From: Vicinamibacterales bacterium
GTDB taxonomy: Bacteria; Acidobacteriota; Vicinamibacteria; Vicinamibacterales; SCN-69-37
Direction: 5' to 3'
Assembly (NCBI GenBank): GCA_030827135.1
Contig: JAURFE010000002.1
Location: 1-64,000 of the forward strand
Length of the DNA: 64,000 nucleotides
Position numbers and translations under genes: made by a program. Numbering within the stretch: position 1 is the first letter of the stretch; the number at the start of each line of letters is the position of its first letter. Of this stretch, positions 1-6,579 are shown in pieces. The notes beneath the pieces were generated by a model. It worked only from the letters and a program-made list of their open reading frames with translations. It made no database searches and had not been told where the DNA came from.

Positions 1-185
1 CCCTTTTCGATGTGGCCCGCCGCCCAGACGCGCAGCGCCTGTCCGAGGGCGGCAATGGCGGCGCCGGCGGCGAGCGTGGTCGGAGTCGGCGCGGCGAGTG
101 TTGCGGCCGCGGCGAAGGTCGCAAAACCCAGGGGCACACGCCAGCGGGCGACCCTGGTCCACATCGTCTTGGCCGGTGCGGTCAC
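1..185 (-). CDS. PEMT/ICMT-like isoprenylcysteine methyltransferase family protein (N-terminal part)
   Basis: Last gene of the LPS operon visible here; its 3' part lies beyond the left edge. The GTG start at 185 overlaps the waaC stop codon as GTGA, and an in-frame ATG lies at 164. The visible 61 residues include WRVPLGF, an Ala-rich hydrophobic segment and then LRVWAAGHIEKG. This resembles the start of small integral-membrane methyltransferases of the PEMT/ICMT superfamily, where a similar 'R.WA.GH..K' stretch precedes the SAM-binding region. The SAM-binding part is outside the window, so substrate and activity are unknown. A lipid or cell-envelope target fits the neighbours, but that is inference. 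Confidence 0.55.
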   Translation of the reverse strand, partial: MTAPAKTMWTRVARWRVPLGFATFAAAATLAAPTPTTLAAGAAIAALGQALRVWAAGHIEK

Positions 186-1306
186 TGTGCCCCGCCGGCG
201 TGCGCGAGGCGCCGCTCGATGGCGGCAGTCACTTCGGCGACGGAAATGGTGCCGAGGCACCACGTGTTGGTTGGGGTTGGGTGCGCGTTGTGCTGCGGGT
301 CGCGGCGGCAGACGCGCTGGTAGTGGCAGTCGCACTGGTGGTAACGCGAGATGGACACGTCCCGATCATCCCATGGACCGTTGCGTTGTTCGGTCGTGGG
401 ACCGAACAACGCGACGACGGGCGTGCCCATTGCACACGCAAGGTGCAATGGGCCGGTGTCGCCCGAGACGAAGATCTTCGCGGCGCCGGCGAGGGCGAGC
501 AGGTCGTTGAAGGTGGTCTGCGGGGCGCGGACGGCCACGCCGCCCGCGCCCGCAACGATGGCGTCGGCGATGGCCTCTTCCCCTGGACCCCAGAGGACGA
601 CGGGGGTCCAGCCGTAGGTGGCGTGGATCCACTGGGCGACCGCGGCGAATGCCGCGGGCGGCCAGCGCTTATTAACCCAGGCAGCGCCTGGGTTAATCAG
701 CGCGAAGTCCGGCGCGGCGCCCTTGGCGGCGCTCGCCGCGCGGAGCGCGGCGAGGGCCGGCGCGGGCTGCAGCGCCACCGGAAAAAGACGTCGGGTGTCT
801 TTTTCGTCGAAAAAGACACCCGACGTCTTTTTCGCGACAACCCAGGTTGTCAGTGCGAGGTTCTTGTCGATGACGTGACGCCCCTCGCCCACCTCCACCT
901 GGTCGGTGTACCACCACCGGGCGGCGGGTTCGCGCAGGGCCTTGGTGTCGAAGCCGATGACCTCGCGCGCGCCGGACAATCGGGCCAGCGCCGCGGACTT
1001 GATCAGTCCCTGCAAATCCAGCGCGAGGTCGTACTTATTCGCGCGCAATTCGCGCGTCGTCGCCAGCCACCCGCTCGCCGACTTCCCTTTCAACACGATC
1101 ACGTTCGAGATCACCGGCACCAGGCGGAGCAGATCCGCATGCGCGGGCTCGACGAGCCAGTCGATCCGCGCGTTCGGGAACGCCTCGCGGAGCCGGGCCA
1201 CCGCCGGGAGGGCATGGACGAGATCCCCCAGCGAGCCAAGACGCACCACGAGAACCCGCGGTGCATGGTTCGTGGTTACTGGTTCATGGTGTCGTTCGGG
1301 GTTCAT
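182..1306 (-). CDS. waaC: Heptosyltransferase I-type glycosyltransferase (GT9)
   Basis: Transfers L-glycero-D-manno-heptose to Kdo in the LPS inner core, at the inner face of the cytoplasmic membrane. The 374-residue protein has the GT9 opening VLVVRLGSLGDLVHALPAV, a GFDTKALREP segment, and the C-terminal donor-binding region FVSGDTGPLHLACAMGTPVVALFGPT. The first 16 residues (MNPERHHEPVTTNHAP) are encoded by GGTTCATGG-type repeats, so the ancestral start may have been nearer VLVVRL. A palindromic element (781-833) adds [17 protein letters not shown] in frame just after the 'DKNLALTTWVV' segment, in what should be the linker between the two Rossmann-like domains. It lies 3 bp after rfaE2 and overlaps the next gene, so it is translationally coupled. 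The exact acceptor specificity is not provable from sequence. Confidence 0.9.
   Translation of the reverse strand: MNPERHHEPVTTNHAPRVLVVRLGSLGDLVHALPAVARLREAFPNARIDWLVEPAHADLLRLVPVISNVIVLKGKSASGWLATTRELRANKYDLALDLQGLIKSAALARLSGAREVIGFDTKALREPAARWWYTDQVEVGEGRHVIDKNLALTTWVVAKKTSGVFFDEKDTRRLFPVALQPAPALAALRAASAAKGAAPDFALINPGAAWVNKRWPPAAFAAVAQWIHATYGWTPVVLWGPGEEAIADAIVAGAGGVAVRAPQTTFNDLLALAGAAKIFVSGDTGPLHLACAMGTPVVALFGPTTEQRNGPWDDRDVSISRYHQCDCHYQRVCRRDPQHNAHPTPTNTWCLGTISVAEVTAAIERRLAHAGGAQ
781..833. repeat. 53-bp nested palindrome, copy A1, in frame inside waaC
   Basis: Two perfect 26-nt arms around one central base (807). Each arm is itself a hairpin: GAAAAAGAC, a 7-nt loop (GTCGGGT or its complement ACCCGAC), GTCTTTTTC. 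The copy is read in frame by waaC as [17 protein letters not shown] and contains no stop codon in the used frame. Confidence 0.95.
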
Positions 1307-1309
1307 GGT

Positions 1310-1783
1310 TCAGGATGCTGGGTTCAATTTATCGACGAGGCTGGTCGTGGAGTGATCTTTAGGATCCCCCACGATGGCAATGCGGCCGCCGTAGGCGCGG
1401 ACGGTGTCGCGCTCGGGGACGGTGTCCAAGGTGTAGTCGGTGCCCTTGCAGTGCACATCCGGTCTCAGCGTCGTGAGCAACCGATCCACCGTGCGGTCGC
1501 TGAAGATGACTACGTAGTCCACACACCGCAGGGCAGCGACAATTTCAGCGCGGGCAGTCTCGGTGAGAATGGGCCGGCCCTCGCCCTTGGAGGCACGGAC
1601 GGACGCATCGCTGTTGACGGCCACCACCAGCCGATCGGCCTCGGCCTTCGCGGCTTCCAGATACCGGACGTGGCCCACGTGCAGCAGGTCGAACGCGCCA
1701 TTGGCAAAGGCCACCGTGCGCCCTGCGGCGCGGTCGGCTTTCACCCGTTCGGCGATTTCGTTGTCCAACAAAATGTGGGCCAT
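1310..1783 (-). CDS. rfaE2: D-glycero-beta-D-manno-heptose 1-phosphate adenylyltransferase
   Basis: Adenylates heptose 1-phosphate to ADP-heptose, the last nucleotide-activation step before heptosyl transfer. The 157-residue protein is the stand-alone equivalent of the C-terminal half of E. coli HldE. It carries the nucleotidyltransferase signature [17 protein letters not shown] (residues about 26-42), VVAVNSD and the HCKGTDYT segment. The kinase half is the separate upstream gene, and a palindromic element sits between the two. It starts at an ATG at 1783 and ends 3 bp before waaC. Confidence 0.95.
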   Translation of the reverse strand: MAHILLDNEIAERVKADRAAGRTVAFANGAFDLLHVGHVRYLEAAKAEADRLVVAVNSDASVRASKGEGRPILTETARAEIVAALRCVDYVVIFSDRTVDRLLTTLRPDVHCKGTDYTLDTVPERDTVRAYGGRIAIVGDPKDHSTTSLVDKLNPAS

Positions 1784-1797
1784 GTGTCCGTTTTTGC

Positions 1798-1848
1798 GAA
1801 ATGACGTCGGGTGTCTTTTTCGACGAAAAAGACACCCGACGTCATTTC
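1798..1848. repeat. Nested palindrome, copy A2, with matched arm substitutions, between rfaE1 and rfaE2
   Basis: A perfect 51-bp palindrome centred on 1823. The inner part is identical to the other copies, but the outer stem reads GAAATGACGTC instead of GAAAAAGACGTC, and the opposite arm carries the matching change. This copy is intergenic and ends two bases before the rfaE1 stop codon (1850-1852). Confidence 0.95.
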
Positions 1849-1849
1849 C

Positions 1850-2899
1850 TCAGGGGAGCGAAGCGAGCAGTTCCCGCGAGGTGATGGTAGCGGTGCCGCG
1901 CTTCATGACGACCAGACCGCCGGCGTGGTTGGCGAGCCGCGCGGCCTCACCAAACGTCGCGCCGCAGGCGAGCGCCAGCGAAAACGTGGCGATGACGGTG
2001 TCGCCGGCGCCGGTGACATCCGCAATCTGATCCGACCCGACGATGGGAATGTGATCGGTCGGGCACCCAGGCTCGAACAGCGCCATCCCCTTGCTGCCGC
2101 GCGTGATCAACACAGCGCGTGCCTGCAACTTGCGCAGCAGCGAGCGGCCCGCCTTCTCCAGCACATCCAGGTCATCGCCGATCGTGACGCCGAGCATCGC
2201 CTCGACCTCGGACTCATTCGGGGTGCACGCCGTCACGCCCTTGAAGCCGGCCAGCCCGTACCGCGAGTCGACGAGAATCATCGGCACGCGACCGACATAC
2301 GTGGGTTCGATCCGGGATCGCAGATCCCGCTTCTTGCGCGACTTCCCCGCCGCCCGCGCCTCAGCGCGTTCGACCATCTCCGGCGAATACAGCCCACTGC
2401 CGTAGTCGGACACGATCACGGCATCCGCGTCGGCAATGGCCGAGGCCAGCGACATTTCGATCTTCTTCGACAACGCCTGCGTCTGGCGCACAGACAGACG
2501 CGGGCCCACCCGATCGATCCGCACCACCTGCTGCTTCGCCGAGTGGACGCCCCCCGCCAGCACCCGGGTCTTGACCGGCGTCACGTATCCAGCCGCGCGC
2601 ACCACACCACGCGTCTCCGCACGACGCGGCATGGCGGCCAGCAACCGGCGACCGGAGTCATCACGTCCGACGATGCCGACCACTTTCACCTTCGCGCCAA
2701 GCGACGCGACGTTACTCGCGGCATTGCCCGCGCCACCCGGCAACATCTCGGTCGTGTCGTACTTCAGGATGAGTACCGGGGCTTCGCGCGACACGCGCTC
2801 GACCTGTCCATAGATAAACTCGTCCGCGATCAAATCGCCGGCGACGACGATGTGGGCGGATGAGAAGCGGCTGACAATCTCCGCGTAACGTGCAGTCAT
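1850..2899 (-). CDS. rfaE1: D-glycero-beta-D-manno-heptose-7-phosphate kinase
   Basis: PfkB/ribokinase-family kinase that phosphorylates heptose 7-phosphate at C1 in ADP-heptose synthesis; the stand-alone equivalent of the N-terminal half of HldE. The 349 residues show the N-terminal GDLIADEFIYG segment, PGGAGNAASNVASLGA, ACTPNESE, and the C-terminal anion-hole/catalytic signature DVTGAGDTVIATF with its catalytic Asp. A Lys/Arg-rich stretch, KSRKKRDLRSR, sits in the middle. The ATG at 2899 overlaps the gmhB stop by 4 nt (ATGA). Gene order gmhB-rfaE1-rfaE2 contains the last three steps of the ADP-heptose pathway. Confidence 0.95.
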   Translation of the reverse strand: MTARYAEIVSRFSSAHIVVAGDLIADEFIYGQVERVSREAPVLILKYDTTEMLPGGAGNAASNVASLGAKVKVVGIVGRDDSGRRLLAAMPRRAETRGVVRAAGYVTPVKTRVLAGGVHSAKQQVVRIDRVGPRLSVRQTQALSKKIEMSLASAIADADAVIVSDYGSGLYSPEMVERAEARAAGKSRKKRDLRSRIEPTYVGRVPMILVDSRYGLAGFKGVTACTPNESEVEAMLGVTIGDDLDVLEKAGRSLLRKLQARAVLITRGSKGMALFEPGCPTDHIPIVGSDQIADVTGAGDTVIATFSLALACGATFGEAARLANHAGGLVVMKRGTATITSRELLASLP

Positions 2900-3459
2900 C
2901 GAATCAGTACCTCTGCCACGGCTTCCGACAGATCCGCCGCGACCAGCGTGCCCTCCGGAAGCGTCCGGCCCATCTTCGCGTAATCGCGCTCCCCGTGCCC
3001 CGTCTTCACGAGGATGCCGCGCGCGCCGACGGCCTGCGCCATCTGTATGTCCACATCGCGGTCACCAATCACCCACGACTGCGCGAGATCGATGTTCCGG
3101 CCGCGACAGGCGGCGTCGATCATCGCACGACCCGGCTTCCGACAGGCACAGGGCGTGCGCAGCGACTCGATCACGGCGTTGGGATAGTGCGGACAGAAGA
3201 ACCAGCCGTCGATCGCGCCGCCACTTTCGACAATCTCGGCCTCCATCGACGCGTGAACGGCGTCCACAAACGCCGCATCAAAATATCCCAGGCCAATGCC
3301 GCCCTGGTTGGTCACGACAAACACCAGATAGCCAGCGCGTTTGAGCAGGCGGATGGCGTCTTTGGTGCCGGGATACCACTTCACGTCTTCGAGACGGCTC
3401 AGATATCCCGTCTCGTGGATCATCGTGCCGTCGCGGTCCAGGAAGACCGCGCGATTCAT
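2896..3459 (-). CDS. gmhB: D-glycero-beta-D-manno-heptose-1,7-bisphosphate 7-phosphatase
   Basis: HAD-superfamily phosphatase that removes the 7-phosphate between the two nucleotide-activation steps of ADP-heptose synthesis. The 187-residue protein begins MNRAVFLDRDGTM, so the DxDGT nucleophile motif is at the N-terminus as usual. It has VVTNQGGIG (motif II), the zinc-binding CPHYPN...CACRKPG segment, and VIGDRDVDIQMAQ (motif IV). I chose the ATG at 3459 because it directly precedes the DxD motif and follows a GGTCCAGG array. Reading further upstream gives only repeat-encoded and out-of-frame waaF sequence. Confidence 0.93.
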   Translation of the reverse strand: MNRAVFLDRDGTMIHETGYLSRLEDVKWYPGTKDAIRLLKRAGYLVFVVTNQGGIGLGYFDAAFVDAVHASMEAEIVESGGAIDGWFFCPHYPNAVIESLRTPCACRKPGRAMIDAACRGRNIDLAQSWVIGDRDVDIQMAQAVGARGILVKTGHGERDYAKMGRTLPEGTLVAADLSEAVAEVLIR

Positions 3460-3500
3460 TGGTCCAGGGGTCCAGGGGTCCAAGGGTCCGGGGGTCCGCA
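3460..3500. repeat. GGTCCAGGG-type tandem repeat
   Basis: About four imperfect copies of an 8-9-bp unit GGTCCAGGG between the waaF stop and the gmhB start. The same unit recurs at many gene ends in the window. Confidence 0.85.
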
Positions 3501-3509
3501 AGTCGCTTG

Positions 3510-4604
3510 TCACAAAGACGCTCCCGAGATGCCGAATGCCAGATGCCTTGAGACGGCGGCGAAGACCTGGTCCACGGTAATCCTTTTCATGCAGCGGTGG
3601 TCGATGGGACAGTCGCGCAGGTGGCACGGGCGGCAGAAGACGTCGGCGGTGAGCACATCGCCCCGGCCGAGGGGACGCGTGACGCGTTCGTCGGTGGATC
3701 CGAAGATGGCGACGACGGGGCGGCCGGTGGCGGCGGCGACGTGCATGACGCCGGAGTCGTTCGAGACACAGACGCGGCTGAGTGTAGTCAACGCGACGAG
3801 TGTCGCAAGGTCCGTGCGGCCGATCACATTGACGACGCCGTCGAGGGCCGCCGGCGCATTGGCGCGCAGCCAGGTTTCGATCGCGCGGCCGGCCTCCTTG
3901 TCGTGTCCGGCCCCGACGAGCACACACCGCGCGCCGCGATCATGCACGAGTTTCGCGACGAGCTCCGCCACACGCGTGGGCGGCCATTGCTTGGCCTGGC
4001 CGTACGCGGCACCGGGAGCCAGGGTAATCACGCGGGCGTCTTTCGGTGCGTGGCCGCCGGGCGCGTCGGCCCATCCAAGCATTGCCAGCGCGGTGCTGCG
4101 GCCCACAGCTGACGCCACGATGCGCGGGGCGTCATCGTTCACGGGGATGCCGAAACCGCGCACGAGCTGGCGGTAATACTCGGAATGATGCTGGAGCTTG
4201 CCCGCCGAAGCCTCGGCGAAGGCGGGGGCGGCCGACCTGCGCGTCAAGAGCCAGCCGCGGGCCGATTTTGCATACCCCCAGCGTTGCGGGATGCCGGCGC
4301 GGCGGAGTTGCCAGGCCGATCGGAATGAATTCGGGAAGAGGATACCGAGATCGAAGTGGCCGTCACGCAGTGTTTTGATCACGTCGCGATGCGCAGTCGG
4401 CATCACCACCACCGCATCCGGATTGATACCGGTGTCTTCTCGGAAAAGCGACGCGACGGCGCCGGGTGCGGCGACCGTGAGATGCGCGCTCGCAAAGTGA
4501 CGACGGAGTGCGGCCATGGCGGGAAGCGCGAGCACCGCATCCCCGAGCCAGTTGGGCGGGCGGATGACCAGCCGCGAAACCACGGTGTGATCAGGCGGAA
4601 TCAT
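3510..4604 (-). CDS. waaF: Heptosyltransferase II-type glycosyltransferase (GT9)
   Basis: Adds the second heptose of the LPS inner core. The 364 residues start RLVIRPPNWLGDAVLALPAM, the classic WaaF opening, followed by HFDLGILFPNSFRSAWQLRRAG, the TLAPGAAYGQAKQWP phosphate-binding segment and the C-terminal VSNDSGVMHVAAATGRPVVAIFGST. Near the C-terminus is CRPCHLRDCPIDHRCM, a Cys-rich end common in this family. Residues PAFAEASAGK (encoded around 4199-4226) come from a GCCCGCCGAAGCC...GGCGAAGGCGGG repeat inserted between the GWLLTRR segment and the acceptor-side EYYRQLV segment. The ATG overlaps the lpxL stop codon (ATGA). Confidence 0.93.
   Translation of the reverse strand: MIPPDHTVVSRLVIRPPNWLGDAVLALPAMAALRRHFASAHLTVAAPGAVASLFREDTGINPDAVVVMPTAHRDVIKTLRDGHFDLGILFPNSFRSAWQLRRAGIPQRWGYAKSARGWLLTRRSAAPAFAEASAGKLQHHSEYYRQLVRGFGIPVNDDAPRIVASAVGRSTALAMLGWADAPGGHAPKDARVITLAPGAAYGQAKQWPPTRVAELVAKLVHDRGARCVLVGAGHDKEAGRAIETWLRANAPAALDGVVNVIGRTDLATLVALTTLSRVCVSNDSGVMHVAAATGRPVVAIFGSTDERVTRPLGRGDVLTADVFCRPCHLRDCPIDHRCMKRITVDQVFAAVSRHLAFGISGASL
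4199..4227. repeat. CCCGCCGAAGCC...GGCGAAGGCGGG element in frame in waaF
   Basis: A GC-rich imperfect palindrome with CCCGCC/GGCGGG ends and an inner GCCGA/TCGGC stem. It is read as PAFAEASAGK. A longer relative with the same flanks lies at 12934-12975. Confidence 0.75.
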
Positions 4605-5566
4605 TTCGCGTCCATCCCTTCCAGCCCGGAGCTCTCATCCGAACTAGTCGGGTACATGCCGCCCACCGCATCTGCGCCGGTGACGTCCTCGCGCCAGCGC
4701 CGGTGCATCCACAGCCACCATTCAGGATTGCGGCGTACGTACATTTCGAGCACGTCGGTGCACCGCTGCGTGAACTCCGTGACGGGATCGGGCGCGTCGG
4801 GCAGCGGCGGCTCCACGGGATGTTCGTAGACGAGGCGATACCGGCCATCCGGCATGGGCAGGCAGAAGAGCGGAATCACGGGCGCGCCGGTGCGAAGCGC
4901 GAGCGCGGCGGCGGCCGATGTGGTGGAGGCCGGTCGCCCAAAAAACGTCACGGTCACGGCATCAACGGGCTGGATGTGCTGATCGATGAGAATCGCCACC
5001 AATTCATTGTCCTGCAGCGCGCGCAGCACTTTGCGCACGGCTCCGCGCCGATAAATCACACGATTGCCGGTCGAGGTACGGACACGTTCGAGCAGGTCGT
5101 GCAGATACGGATTGTCGAGCCGGCGCGCTAGCACGGACATCGGCGGCAGCACCAGGGGATGCCCCATGCCCTGCACCTCCCAGAACCCGAAGTGGCCGGT
5201 GACCAGCAGCACACCTTTGCCTCCGGCAAGCGCCTGACGCACCCGATCGTCGCCATCGACGATGATGCGCGCGCGGATCTGATCGGGCGAGAGCGTGCTG
5301 AACTTCAGCAGGATCGTGAGCGACCGGCCGAAGTGCGCGAAGGTGCGACGCGCGATGCGCCTGCACTCCGCGTCCGGCCTGCCCGGGAACGCGGCGCGCA
5401 ACTGCGTATACGCAAGCCGCCGATGCCCCCCGTCAACGGCCCAGAACACCCACCCGATCGCGGTGCCAATCGCGCGGACGAGACTGTCGGGGCAGAGCCC
5501 GAGCATCGCGCGCAGGGTGGCGACGATCGCGTATTCCGCGCGGTGCTGGAGCGCGCGCACACTCAC
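4601..5566 (-). CDS. lpxL: Lipid A late acyltransferase (LpxL/HtrB family)
   Basis: Membrane-associated lysophospholipid acyltransferase family protein expected to add a secondary acyl chain to Kdo-lipid A. The 321 residues include the N-terminal AFPGRPDAECRRIARRTFAHFGRS segment, the HX4E catalytic motif as GHFGFWEVQG (about residue 120), RRLDNPYLHDLLERVR, and the C-terminal YVRRNPEWWLWMHRRW. The GTG start at 5566 overlaps the lpxK stop as GTGA. The acyl chain and position used cannot be read from the sequence, so LpxL rather than LpxM is an assumption. Confidence 0.88.
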   Translation of the reverse strand: MSVRALQHRAEYAIVATLRAMLGLCPDSLVRAIGTAIGWVFWAVDGGHRRLAYTQLRAAFPGRPDAECRRIARRTFAHFGRSLTILLKFSTLSPDQIRARIIVDGDDRVRQALAGGKGVLLVTGHFGFWEVQGMGHPLVLPPMSVLARRLDNPYLHDLLERVRTSTGNRVIYRRGAVRKVLRALQDNELVAILIDQHIQPVDAVTVTFFGRPASTTSAAAALALRTGAPVIPLFCLPMPDGRYRLVYEHPVEPPLPDAPDPVTEFTQRCTDVLEMYVRRNPEWWLWMHRRWREDVTGADAVGGMYPTSSDESSGLEGMDAK

Positions 5567-6579
5567 GTCGTGAGCCTCGCGCGGGTCGGGGTTCGCTCAC
5601 GCGCGTCTGCGACGCGCTGAGCCAGCCACGTCTCAAACTCCGGGCCGTCATCGTCGGGCTCGATCGTCACGGAGTGGCCGAGGACGTGGAGGTCGAACGG
5701 CAGCGGCCGGAACGGCCGCAGCCGTTCGGCGTCTTTGGCGGTCGTCAGGACGGCGATGGCCGGGGCGCCGGCCGCATCGGCCGCATCGGTGAGCGCGCGG
5801 ACGTCGCGCGCGAGGCGCGCGACGTCCGCGCGCGTGTAGCGATGGTGGTCGCCGGGGGCCCACTGGCCGGCGACGACGTAGCCGGCGTCTTCGGCCGCGC
5901 GCGCGACACGCGCGGGGCCGGCGATGCCGGCGAGGACGAATACCTGCGCGCCGGCCGCCAAGCCGGCGGGGGCGTGGGTGTGGCGATGGAGCCGAAAAAG
6001 ACGTCGGGTGTCTTTTTCATCGAAAAAGACACCCGACGTCTTTTTCGGGGCGTCACCGTCCACCACCACCGCGTCCGCCCGCGCGAGTGCCGACGGCGAC
6101 TCGCGCAGGCGGCCCAGTGGCACCCGGCGACCGGTCAGGTCGCCGGGTGCCACCAGCACCAGATCCACATCACGGTGCATCTCCCGATGCTGAAACCCAT
6201 CGTCCAGCACGACCGCCGTGGCGCCCAGGACGTGCTGCGCCAGCGCGGCCGCAACGGCGCGCTGATCACAAACAAGCACGGAAATTCCGGGCAATTCGCG
6301 GGCGAGCATGAGGGGTTCGTCGCCGGCATGGTCGAGGTCAGCGAGGATCTCCGACCCGTCGCTGACCACCGTGACCCCATCGGCGACCACACGCCGGCCA
6401 AACCCCCGGGAGAGGATGGCCACACGCTCGCCCATCGCCTGCAGGGTGCGGGAGACACAGGCAACAGTCGGGGTCTTCCCGCGCCCGCCAAAGGCGATGT
6501 TTCCGACACTGACAGAAAAGACGTCGGGTGTCTTTTTCGACGAAAAAGACACCCGACGTCTTTTTTCGGGCAGGGTCAT
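5563..6579 (-). CDS. lpxK: Tetraacyldisaccharide 4'-kinase with two palindromic insertions
   Basis: Phosphorylates the 4' position of the lipid A disaccharide. The core has SVGNIAFGGRGKTPTV (Walker A), VLSRGFGRR-type sequence, and LDDGFQHREMHRDVDLVLV, as expected. Two features are odd. First, only about 22 residues precede SVGN (about 50, including a membrane anchor, is usual), and these are largely repeat-derived ([17 protein letters not shown], element at 6515-6567). Second, a further copy at 5992-6048 inserts [17 protein letters not shown] after RADAVVVDGDA, in the loop before VFVLAGIAGPARV. The ATG at 6579 overlaps the waaA stop (ATGA) and is the natural start. The catalytic core is intact, so the gene is probably functional, but membrane anchoring may differ. 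Confidence 0.9.
   Translation of the reverse strand: MTLPEKRRRVSFSSKKTPDVFSVSVGNIAFGGRGKTPTVACVSRTLQAMGERVAILSRGFGRRVVADGVTVVSDGSEILADLDHAGDEPLMLARELPGISVLVCDQRAVAAALAQHVLGATAVVLDDGFQHREMHRDVDLVLVAPGDLTGRRVPLGRLRESPSALARADAVVVDGDAPKKTSGVFFDEKDTRRLFRLHRHTHAPAGLAAGAQVFVLAGIAGPARVARAAEDAGYVVAGQWAPGDHHRYTRADVARLARDVRALTDAADAAGAPAIAVLTTAKDAERLRPFRPLPFDLHVLGHSVTIEPDDDGPEFETWLAQRVADARERTPTRARLTT
5992..6048. repeat. Nested palindrome, copy A3, in frame inside lpxK
   Basis: A 57-bp inverted repeat centred on 6020 with one mismatch beside the centre. The 53-bp core is that of copy A1. It is read in lpxK in the same frame as in waaC ([17 protein letters not shown]). Confidence 0.95.
6515..6567. repeat. 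Nested palindrome, copy A4, in frame at the lpxK N-terminus
   Basis: The centre is 6540; 24-nt arms are perfect, with length variation only in the outer A/T tract. It is read in a different frame from A1 and A3, giving [16 protein letters not shown]. Confidence 0.95.

Noticed and set aside
98-1804. 568-residue plus-strand open frame across waaC and rfaE2
   Set aside because: Low-complexity Arg/Gly-rich sequence opposite clear LPS genes; it stays open partly because the palindromes have no stops on either strand.
781-6567. The 53-bp palindromes as transcription terminators
   Set aside because: Three of four full copies are inside genes of one coupled operon, where strong termination would be lethal for downstream genes; attenuation cannot be excluded, but a simple terminator role does not fit.
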